A stretch of 14,963 nucleotides of DNA, taken from the NCBI GenBank assembly GCA_049325575.1, contig JBMOLK010000116.1:1-14963 (forward strand). Direction: 5' to 3'. This document shows, one piece after another, positions 7,651 through 13,405 of the stretch. The notes under the pieces are model-generated. The model was not told the origin of the DNA. It did no database searches and was given only the letters and a program-made list of their open reading frames with translations. Both the position numbers and the translations under genes were made by a program. Numbering within the stretch: the stretch's first letter is position 1; each line of letters opens with the position of its first letter. The stretch comes from JBMOLK01 sp049325575. Lineage in GTDB: Bacteria; Bacillota; Clostridia; Acetivibrionales; Acetivibrionaceae.

Positions 7651-7679
7651 CTGTCAGGTGGTAAACATAACCCTATATT
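7651..7679 (+). promoter_or_regulatory. Probable sigma-A type promoter of galU
   Basis: CTGTCA (7651-7656) is separated by 17 bases from TATATT (7674-7679), four and five of six matches to consensus. A start near 7686 would give a leader of about 110 bases before the TTG start of galU. Confidence 0.5.
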
Positions 7680-7685
7680 TATATT

Positions 7686-7797
7686 GTTAGTGCTCCAAGA
7701 ATAAACGAAAAATACTTCGATCTGTGGGTCGCGAAGCTTCATTTAAGCAATCCTGCCCACAGGTCCTAAAATTTTAAGAGAAACGGGAGTGATAATA
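7686..7797 (+). promoter_or_regulatory. Structured leader of galU with two competing hairpins
   Basis: GATCTGTGGG (7719-7728) can pair with CCCACAGGTC (7756-7765), ten pairs with one G-U, closing a 27-base loop that holds a small GCTT/AAGC hairpin. Alternatively CTTCG (7715-7719) pairs with CGAAG (7732-7736), trapping CTGTGGG in its loop. The two share base 7719 and enclose each other's arms, so they exclude one another. The ribosome site GGGAG follows at 7785-7789. I do not recognise a known riboswitch class here; a regulatory role is inferred from structure only. Confidence 0.3.
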
Positions 7798-8700
7798 TTG
7801 AAGGTTAGAAAAGCGATTATTCCGGCAGGAGGGTTGGGGACAAGGTTTTTACCTGCAACTAAGGCCCAGCCCAAGGAGATGCTTCCAATTGTAGACAAAC
7901 CCACAATACAATATATTGTTGAAGAAGCGATTGCATCAGGAATTGAGGATATCATGATTATATCCGGACGCAGCAAAAGAGCAATAGAAGACCATTTTGA
8001 CAAGGCTTATGAGCTTGAGGAGGAGCTTAGGAAGAAGGGTAATCAGGAAATCTTGAGCCAGGTGGAGGATATTTCAAATCTGGTTAATATACATTATATA
8101 CGGCAGAAGGAACCAAAAGGACTTGGGCATGCCATCTACTGTGCCAAGTCTTTTATTGGCAATGAACCCTTTGCAGTACTGTTGGGGGACGATATAGTGG
8201 ATTCTCAGGAACCCAGCCTCAAGCAGTTGATAAAAATCTATGATGAGTATAAGACTACTGTACTGGGAGTTCAGCAGGTACCTGAAAGCCAGGTTTCCCA
8301 GTATGGAATTGTAAGCTGCATCAAGGTAGATGACAGGGTTTACAAGGTCAAGGACCTGGTTGAGAAACCGGATCAGGAAAATGCACCTTCCAACATAGCA
8401 ATACTTGGAAGGTATATAATAACTCCGGAAATTTTTAAGCATTTGGAAAGCATTGAGCCAGGCAAGGGAGGAGAAATCCAGCTTACCGATGCTCTTAAAA
8501 GCCTTATGGGTGTTGAAGCGATGTATGCTTATGACTTTGAAGGCAAAAGATATGATGTGGGAAACAAGCTTGGATTCTTACAGGCTACAGTTGAGTTCGC
8601 TTTGAAAAGGGAGGACCTTAACAAGGAGTTTATTGAGTATTTGAGCAGTTTGTGTAACGAAAGATACTGCAGTATAACAGGAAAGGATGTTAAAGACTGA
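7798..8700 (+). CDS. galU: UTP-glucose-1-phosphate uridylyltransferase
   Basis: Makes UDP-glucose from UTP and glucose-1-phosphate, the precursor for glucosyl and galactosyl residues and a likely donor for the initiating transferase. The 300 residues closely resemble B. subtilis GtaB: KAIIPAGGLGTRFLPATKA with the nucleotide-binding signature, then PKEMLPIVDKPTIQYIVEEA, RSKRAIEDHFD, YIRQKEPKGLGHA, PFAVLLGDDIV, PSNIAILGRYI, GEIQLTDAL and FEGKRYDVGNKLGF. The start is TTG at 7798: homologues begin MKVRKAIIPA, and GGGAG lies eight bases upstream. The in-frame GTG at 7789 overlaps that site. A rare start codon plus a structured leader suggests controlled translation. It diverges from the wzz operon and ends at a hairpin shared with the opposing gene. 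Confidence 0.95.
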   Translation: MKVRKAIIPAGGLGTRFLPATKAQPKEMLPIVDKPTIQYIVEEAIASGIEDIMIISGRSKRAIEDHFDKAYELEEELRKKGNQEILSQVEDISNLVNIHYIRQKEPKGLGHAIYCAKSFIGNEPFAVLLGDDIVDSQEPSLKQLIKIYDEYKTTVLGVQQVPESQVSQYGIVSCIKVDDRVYKVKDLVEKPDQENAPSNIAILGRYIITPEIFKHLESIEPGKGGEIQLTDALKSLMGVEAMYAYDFEGKRYDVGNKLGFLQATVEFALKREDLNKEFIEYLSSLCNERYCSITGKDVKD

Positions 8701-8711
8701 ACTTTGTAAAA

Positions 8712-8743
8712 GACAAGCAGGACACTGCCATATCCTGCTTGTC
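8712..8743. terminator. Shared hairpin terminator between convergent galU and DUF4832 gene
   Basis: GACAAGCAGGA (8712-8722) pairs perfectly with TCCTGCTTGTC (8733-8743), 11 pairs with a 10-base loop. It lies 11 bases after the galU stop and ten bases past the stop of the opposing gene. The following T-run is poor on the plus strand and modest on the minus strand. Confidence 0.75.
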
Positions 8744-8753
8744 CATATACTAT

Positions 8754-10742
8754 TTAATGTATAAATATTATTGTCTTGGTGGTACTGACTTCAGGTCGGG
8801 AATTTGAGACTGCCTTAAGTGTCAATGTGCTTGGAGGAGCATTGGTATAGACCACTATTTTACCTTTACTGCTGTCCAGTGTCACTCCACTTACCTGCTT
8901 GTCCAGGGACCAGCTAACAGTTTCACCGGATATTGTATTTTGATATTGATCCTTTACTACTGCTATATAGTCAGAATAGGTAACACCGGATGACGGGATC
9001 TTTACATAGGTTGCTCCGCTTACTTCTATACTTGATGCTGCAGGTTTTTCATAAATCAGGTTAAGAGTCTTTGTCGCATAGACTGCCGGATTTGAAGGAA
9101 TGTATCCCTTAAGGGTCATAGTATAGGGTTTTGCTGTCTTACCTACAATGATCTTTCCTGTAATGCTGTCCAAAGTTACACCCTCTACCGGCTGAAGCAG
9201 GGACCAGTTCACCGGCTGATTATTCATAGTATTTCCATACTGGTCATAAACAACAGCAGAATAATCTGAATAAGTTACTTCACCTGTTGGTATATTTATA
9301 TAAGTAGCACCATTGATTGCAACACTATTAGCAGAAGGAGAGTGATTTACTTTTAACTGGCTTAGGGTATATCTTCCATCAGGCCTTCTACCGGATATAG
9401 CAAGGTCTATGCCGGGTTTGCCTGTTTCCGGGTCAATAATTGCAGCACACAGGGTATATGTTCCGGCGGGGACAGTAACTGGTATATTGATATCATGGCT
9501 CATGCTTTTGCTTCCAGGAAGCCATGATCTGATGTCTTCCTGTGTATTTGTCCTAAATACTACCTGTCCGCTTAAGTCAACTAGTGACAACTCAAGGGGC
9601 CACTTATAGTAAAACGGTGCCACACCCCTGTTTATCCAGTTCATGTTCACAGTGAGGCTTTGCCCTGCATTAACCTCACTTAGATGAGATATGTTCTTTA
9701 GAACGAACCTGTAGCCCATAGTATTTAATACAAGATCAAAGTTTGGCTGAAGGTTTGTTCCTGTGGGTTGAAGACCGGGAGAACAAGGTCCGAGCCAGCT
9801 TGTGTGGGAGTCTCTCACCATCTGAAGAGTTGTATTTATATTTGAATTATCCAGGTACGTTAGTCCCGGATAATTCGGAAACTCCCCACCGGATGGGGCA
9901 GTTTTCCAGTAATCCGGCATTGATGGATGAGTCTCACCGGTAAGCCAATCAGTGTAACCCTTGTTAACATAGTCAAGAAACCAGGTGTATGTTTGGTTAT
10001 AGCTTCCGAATGAATCGTTAAACAGCCCCATCCCGTTATCTTTTGCGATTTTAAAAGGCCTTCTAATGATAAGAGTCTTATTTTTAAAGCTGTCTACATA
10101 ATGCTGAACATACTGGTCGGTAATGTTTACGCCGGGGAATGGTATTGTAAAAGTTGAGCTTTTTTTGGTATGGAATTCTCCCCAGTGTCCAAGACTTCCT
10201 ATAGCTATTATAGGTACTCTTTTGTCATTATTGTATCTTGCTGCCAGGGCACCTATAAGCATTTTATGATAGGCAATGAGTTTAGGGTTGCTGTAATTTG
10301 GGCTAAAGCCTTTACCCCAGTCAATATCGTACCAGGTACCATCACCGTTTATTTCCTTATAAAGCCAGTCTGGAATATCCATATGAGATGTTGGGCGGGG
10401 ATAATCCATATTTATTCTCATTATAACCTTTACGCCCTGGCTAGCCCAATAGCTGAACTTGTTTTTGGTTTCCAGAGCATCAAAGGCATAAACACCTTTT
10501 GTAGGTTCGAGTTCTCTCCATGTTGCATTTACGTAAACCAATTTGTGAGGCTGTGAATAAGGCCCTCCGCTTGCCCATGGAGCCCAACCCATATAAGGAT
10601 TGTTCAGTACACTTGAAATTTCCTGAGGATACACTGTTGAAAGGGTTGAGACAGCATTAACAGAAGGTGCTGACACAAATGCTGATGTGAAAACTAACAC
10701 CAGAACCAACAGAAAGCTAAGCTTGGAACTTTTAAACGGCAT
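8754..10742 (-). CDS. Secreted TIM-barrel protein with DUF4874/DUF4832-type domains and two Ig-like repeats
   Basis: An exported 662-residue protein of unproven activity. Residues 1-30 form a signal peptide (SSKLSF, hydrophobic core, cleavage near SVNA/VST). About 40-345 looks like a glycosidase-type barrel: NPYMGWAPW, WRELEPTKGVYAF and IAIGSLGHWGEFH. E189 in GHWGE sits where clan-A glycosidases keep the acid/base; E287 in SGGEF is a possible partner 98 residues on. This is my inference. About 345-465 is a beta-sandwich of the kind ending DUF4832 proteins. Two Ig-like repeats fill 470-567 and 568-662. No dockerin, SLH, LPXTG or lipobox is visible, so it is probably released. The ATG at 10742 has AAGGGG eight bases upstream; an in-frame TTG is too close to it. 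A strong promoter lies about 150 bases upstream. Confidence 0.85.
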   Translation of the reverse strand: MPFKSSKLSFLLVLVLVFTSAFVSAPSVNAVSTLSTVYPQEISSVLNNPYMGWAPWASGGPYSQPHKLVYVNATWRELEPTKGVYAFDALETKNKFSYWASQGVKVIMRINMDYPRPTSHMDIPDWLYKEINGDGTWYDIDWGKGFSPNYSNPKLIAYHKMLIGALAARYNNDKRVPIIAIGSLGHWGEFHTKKSSTFTIPFPGVNITDQYVQHYVDSFKNKTLIIRRPFKIAKDNGMGLFNDSFGSYNQTYTWFLDYVNKGYTDWLTGETHPSMPDYWKTAPSGGEFPNYPGLTYLDNSNINTTLQMVRDSHTSWLGPCSPGLQPTGTNLQPNFDLVLNTMGYRFVLKNISHLSEVNAGQSLTVNMNWINRGVAPFYYKWPLELSLVDLSGQVVFRTNTQEDIRSWLPGSKSMSHDINIPVTVPAGTYTLCAAIIDPETGKPGIDLAISGRRPDGRYTLSQLKVNHSPSANSVAINGATYINIPTGEVTYSDYSAVVYDQYGNTMNNQPVNWSLLQPVEGVTLDSITGKIIVGKTAKPYTMTLKGYIPSNPAVYATKTLNLIYEKPAASSIEVSGATYVKIPSSGVTYSDYIAVVKDQYQNTISGETVSWSLDKQVSGVTLDSSKGKIVVYTNAPPSTLTLKAVSNSRPEVSTTKTIIFIH
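8757..9335 (-). repeat. Tandem Ig-like domain duplication within the DUF4832 protein
   Basis: Two adjacent segments, 9042-9335 (residues 470-567) and 8757-9041 (568-662), encode the same fold. About half of 95 aligned positions are identical by hand count, with shared GATY, VTYSDY, DQY, GVTLDS and GKI stretches in the same order and no gap over the aligned 95. They resemble bacterial Ig-like modules of clostridial surface proteins and probably act as spacers or binding modules. Confidence 0.8.
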
Positions 10743-10897
10743 ACACAAATCCCCTTTTAAATTTTTTAATTAAATTTAAATAGACAAATGCTGCTAGAGA
10801 GTGACCAGAGATGTTAAAACCTTGATTCATAGATTTTAAGGAAACATATAACCAATCCTTACTAAATAAATATGATTAGTTCAGTATTATAACAATT

Positions 10898-10926
10898 AGT
10901 ATATATTATCTGCATAATATAGTCAA
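10898..10926 (-). promoter_or_regulatory. Strong sigma-A type promoter of the DUF4832 gene
   Basis: On the minus strand TTGACT (10921-10926) and TATACT (10898-10903) each match consensus in five of six bases with an ideal 17-base spacer. The start near 10890 leaves a leader of about 150 bases, long for a constitutive gene. The leader contains AT-rich inverted stretches near the ribosome site but no recognised riboswitch. Confidence 0.65.
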
Positions 10927-11001
10927 TGTCTATGAATGGATCCATATATTAAATTCTGTTAGCTCATTGTATTCTGTTGGTAAATTAATTTCCATAAAGT
11001 T

Positions 11002-11046
11002 AGTGCCTCGTGATGTAACTCTTTTCTAGAGCACGGTAGGTACAAA
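11002..11046 (+). repeat. Palindromic repeat, copy A
   Basis: AGTGCCTCGT (11002-11011) and CTTTTCTAGAGCA (11021-11033) recur exactly, inverted, in copy C at 13238-13268, with nine bases between the blocks here and eight there. The outer right arm (GGTAGGTAC) is more degenerate than in copy C. It lies about 100 bases before the acyltransferase gene. Confidence 0.6.
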
Positions 11047-11061
11047 CATAGGAAGTGCATT

Positions 11062-11091
11062 TTAACATTTCGGAAACTGAAAATTTGTAAT
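11062..11091 (+). promoter_or_regulatory. Candidate promoter of the acyltransferase-flippase block
   Basis: TTAACA (11062-11067) and TGTAAT (11086-11091) each match consensus in five of six bases with an 18-base spacer. The start would fall near 11098, about 48 bases before the GTG. It is the best plus-strand candidate in the divergent region. Confidence 0.4.
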
Positions 11092-11145
11092 GTAAAAAAG
11101 CACTGGATCAAAGCAGCTATTTCAAATAAAAGGAGGCGGGTTAAT

Positions 11146-11586
11146 GTGAATGTTATAAATCTATATAGGATAGCTAATTTATTTTATAGAATCAGAGTAC
11201 CTTTACTACCTAAAATAATATACTTTGTCCAGTTTTTATTATTTAATAGCATTGTGCCATATACTGCAAAAATTGGTAAGGGGACATACTGTTCTTATGG
11301 TGGTGTCGGGGTTGTTATACATAAAAGGGCTGTAATAGGAGATGACTGTGTCTTAGGCCAGGGGATTACCATAGGAGGCCGTTCCAGGATTCCTGAAGTA
11401 CCGGTCATAGGTAACAGGGTATACATAGCTTCGGGAGCACGTGTCCTTGGTAATGTAAGAATTGGAGATAACGCTATAATAGGCGCCAACAGTGTTGTAA
11501 TAAATGATGTTCCGGAGGGATGTGTTGCAGCAGGTGTTCCAGCCCGAATAATTAAAACGGGAAAGAAGCTTGAGGATTATCTTTAG
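11146..11586 (+). CDS. Left-handed beta-helix acyltransferase, serine acetyltransferase-like
   Basis: A 146-residue hexapeptide-repeat enzyme resembling the C-terminal half of CysE-type acetyltransferases and the O-acetyltransferases of polysaccharide loci. After a basic and hydrophobic N-terminal stretch (1-40), the coil turns appear as IGKGTYCSYGG, VVIHKRAVIGDDCVLGQG, ITIGG, VIGNRVYIASGARVLGNV and IGDNAIIGANSVV, ending DVPEGCVAAGVPARII. H59 in IHKRAVIGDD matches the catalytic histidine of the CysE HPGAVIGD motif. The large N-terminal helical domain of true CysE is missing, so cysteine synthesis is unlikely. Acetylation of a sugar in the exported glycan is inferred from context. The GTG start has AGGAGG nine bases upstream. 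The TAG stop lies within repeat copy B. Confidence 0.85.
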   Translation: MNVINLYRIANLFYRIRVPLLPKIIYFVQFLLFNSIVPYTAKIGKGTYCSYGGVGVVIHKRAVIGDDCVLGQGITIGGRSRIPEVPVIGNRVYIASGARVLGNVRIGDNAIIGANSVVINDVPEGCVAAGVPARIIKTGKKLEDYL

Positions 11587-11610
11587 TGCCTTGTAATGTT
11601 AATAAGCACT
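11585..11610 (+). repeat. Palindromic repeat, short copy B
   Basis: AGTGCCTTGTAATGT matches the first 15 bases of copy A at 13 positions. The unit closes with AAGCACT, like the AAGCACT end of copy C read on the minus strand. The TCTAGA-containing middle is missing. It overlaps the TAG stop of the acyltransferase gene and lies before the flippase ribosome site. Hand alignment over a short length makes this copy less certain than A and C. Confidence 0.45.
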
Positions 11611-11629
11611 TAGGAAGGGTTGGATTAGT

Positions 11630-13228
11630 ATGAGGCTGAATATTTTAAAATCTGAAGGTACAAATAAGGCAATTATGTTTTCAATGTCATTTAGCATGAT
11701 AGCAAAGGTTTTCACTTTTGCGCAGTCAATGGTTGTATCTTATGCATTTGGAACCCAGAAAAGCACGGATATACTTTTTTATGTGCTGTCTATGATTATT
11801 TTGCTTACAACGCTTTTAAGCTCTGTTAACCAGCAGGTTATCATACCTACTACAATAGACATAAGGAATAATGCTTCGGAGGAGGATTCCAAAAAGTTTA
11901 TTTCATATGTTTATATTATATATCTTATTATCGGGGCTCTTATGACTTCTATTCTGCTGACTGCCCCGGATAGAATTTTCGCTGTTTTTTCAAAGTTCGG
12001 TATCGAAGATATCCGTTCCAATATAAGCATTATAAGATATATATTACCGGCGTTTCTTTTTATTATTGTTAACACATATGTTTTAGATGTATTTACCACT
12101 TACAGGTACTTTACTCTTCCCATGGTTTTGGATATGGTAAAGAATGTCATAATTATCTCTTTTGTTCTTATATTTAGAGATGTTTTCTCTGTAGAGAGTC
12201 TCGCAATCGGTGTTTTTGTAGGAAACCTGACACAGTTTCTTATTTTGAATTTTCTGTTATTTGCAGTTTTAAAGTGCAGGTTTTCCTTTAAACGTTACAG
12301 ATTAAGTCCACTGGTCAAAAAGAATATAGTATATGTTATATTTGGCCAGCTAACTACCTTTCTTAACGGTTTTATAATAATGTATCTCATGTCCGGGTTT
12401 GACGAGGGAGTATACTCGGCAATGGATTACAGCCAGAAAATAAATACTGTGTTTAGCCTGGTTATAGTGGGACAAATTGCGACAGTAGTTGGTATGAACA
12501 TCATAGAACATTACACTAAAAACCGGCTTGACAAGATAAACCAGACCTTTATCAGCTATTTAAAAGTAAGCCTGTTTTTCATTATACCTTTTTGCTTTTT
12601 AGTATCCTTGTGTGCAGAGCCTATTATTTCAATTGTATTTGAAAGAGGAAGGTTTACAAAAGATGCAGTCCGTTTAGCTTCCGGGTTTTTGAAGTATTTT
12701 ATACTCACCATTCCGTATATATTGGTCAACAGCTTTGTTGTAAGGCTTATAATAGCAAAGCAGATTCAAAAAATTGCATTTTGGTGGCAGGTATCACAAA
12801 GTGCAGGAAGCGCCATAATTATCTGGCTTACAATAAGGTTTCTGGGGTATTACGGATACCCTGTTGGAGCTCTTGCTGCCAATTACATTTATATTTTCCT
12901 GCTTCTGTATTTCCTTTTAAGGTACCAGTTCAAATTTATAGACAATATTTTGGTGATAAAGTATTTTATCTTAAATATGGGGTTTAACGTGATTGTTACA
13001 GTGCTGACTGCTTCCCTAACCCAATGGATTGAAAGAAGCAGCTCACTTCTTACCAAGCTTTTATACCTATTAATCGTTTCAATTGTGTATATGGCTCTTT
13101 ATCTTACTCTTGGATATATCACCCGGATTAACAGGGATATTACAACAAAGGTTGTTTTATTTGCAAAGGACAAGATAAAGTCAAGGCTTACAGCTGGAAC
13201 TTTAAAGAAAATGAGTTCAGACAGTTAG
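11630..13228 (+). CDS. MurJ/MVF-family lipid-linked oligosaccharide flippase
   Basis: A 532-residue polytopic membrane protein, with about 14 hydrophobic helices, predicted to flip undecaprenyl-linked repeat units to the outer face. Family-like stretches are the N-terminal KVFTFAQSMVVSYAFGTQKSTDILFYVLSM, VNQQVIIPT, GQIATVVGMNIIEHY, IISIVFERGRFTKDAVRLAS (the FERG.F motif of MurJ proteins) and GYPVGALAANYIY. Its place between an acyltransferase and a glycosyltransferase argues for a Wzx-like role in the exopolysaccharide pathway rather than for the housekeeping lipid II flippase; this is inference. The ATG at 11630 follows GGAAGGG at about ten bases, 43 bases after the acyltransferase stop. Its own TAG stop is part of repeat copy C. 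Confidence 0.9.
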   Translation: MRLNILKSEGTNKAIMFSMSFSMIAKVFTFAQSMVVSYAFGTQKSTDILFYVLSMIILLTTLLSSVNQQVIIPTTIDIRNNASEEDSKKFISYVYIIYLIIGALMTSILLTAPDRIFAVFSKFGIEDIRSNISIIRYILPAFLFIIVNTYVLDVFTTYRYFTLPMVLDMVKNVIIISFVLIFRDVFSVESLAIGVFVGNLTQFLILNFLLFAVLKCRFSFKRYRLSPLVKKNIVYVIFGQLTTFLNGFIIMYLMSGFDEGVYSAMDYSQKINTVFSLVIVGQIATVVGMNIIEHYTKNRLDKINQTFISYLKVSLFFIIPFCFLVSLCAEPIISIVFERGRFTKDAVRLASGFLKYFILTIPYILVNSFVVRLIIAKQIQKIAFWWQVSQSAGSAIIIWLTIRFLGYYGYPVGALAANYIYIFLLLYFLLRYQFKFIDNILVIKYFILNMGFNVIVTVLTASLTQWIERSSSLLTKLLYLLIVSIVYMALYLTLGYITRINRDITTKVVLFAKDKIKSRLTAGTLKKMSSDS

Positions 13229-13268
13229 TGCTTCGCATGCTCTAGAAAAGATTTCGTTACGAGGCACT
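13226..13268 (-). repeat. Palindromic repeat, copy C
   Basis: AGTGCTTCG (13227-13235) pairs with CGAGGCACT (13260-13268), nine pairs with one G-U, around a 24-base core that contains TGCTCTAGAAAAG (13238-13250). ACGAGGCACT (13259-13268) and that core are exact inverse complements of the two conserved blocks of copy A. The repeat overlaps the flippase stop codon. A hairpin could help end the transcript, though no T-run follows. Confidence 0.6.
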
Positions 13269-13405
13269 GGATAATCTGATGGCTATCAATCCAAAACTTG
13301 TTTTTCAGGATAAATATGGTGGTAAGTTTTTTACAAGTAAATGGTTATTAAATTTACACAGCAGTATAGAACCTATTAGCAAAAGCAAAAAGGAGTTGAT
13401 TGGGA

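Larger units (their letters stand above)
7495..7797. other. 303-base divergent region between the wzz operon and galU
   Basis: It holds the galU promoter (7651-7679), a structured galU leader (7686-7797) and a possible degenerate copy of the palindromic repeat (7687-7740). On the minus strand, upstream of the wzz-like gene, I see small hairpins such as ATATC-GGGG-GATAT (7558-7571) but only weak promoter candidates. No coding region is supported. Confidence 0.5.
10743..11145. other. 403-base divergent intergenic region
   Basis: It separates the secreted DUF4832 gene (minus) from the acyltransferase-flippase block (plus). It holds the strong minus-strand promoter at 10898-10926 with a leader of about 150 bases, a candidate plus-strand promoter at 11062-11091 and the first palindromic repeat copy (11002-11046). 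Short open frames exist on the minus strand around the repeat but show no recognisable domain. Confidence 0.5.

Noticed and set aside
7686..7797. galU leader as a c-di-GMP (GEMM) or c-di-AMP riboswitch
   Set aside because: The leader has stems, but the conserved loop sequences and tetraloop-receptor arrangement of c-di-GMP-I/II are not present, and it is too short for the c-di-AMP (ydaO) class.
7743..8003. 86-residue open frame on the minus strand
   Set aside because: Lies antisense to the start of galU and shows no domain; the galU reading has full family motifs.
10170..10556. 128-residue open frame on the plus strand
   Set aside because: Antisense to the barrel region of the DUF4832 gene, with no ribosome site or recognisable domain; likely a codon-bias shadow.
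11002..13268. Palindromic repeats as integron attC sites separating gene cassettes
   Set aside because: The gene-repeat-gene-repeat order is suggestive, but the arms read GTTAGTG and CACTAAC and do not fit the GTTRRRY / RYYYAAC core boxes. The genes are also ordinary polysaccharide genes and no integrase is visible.
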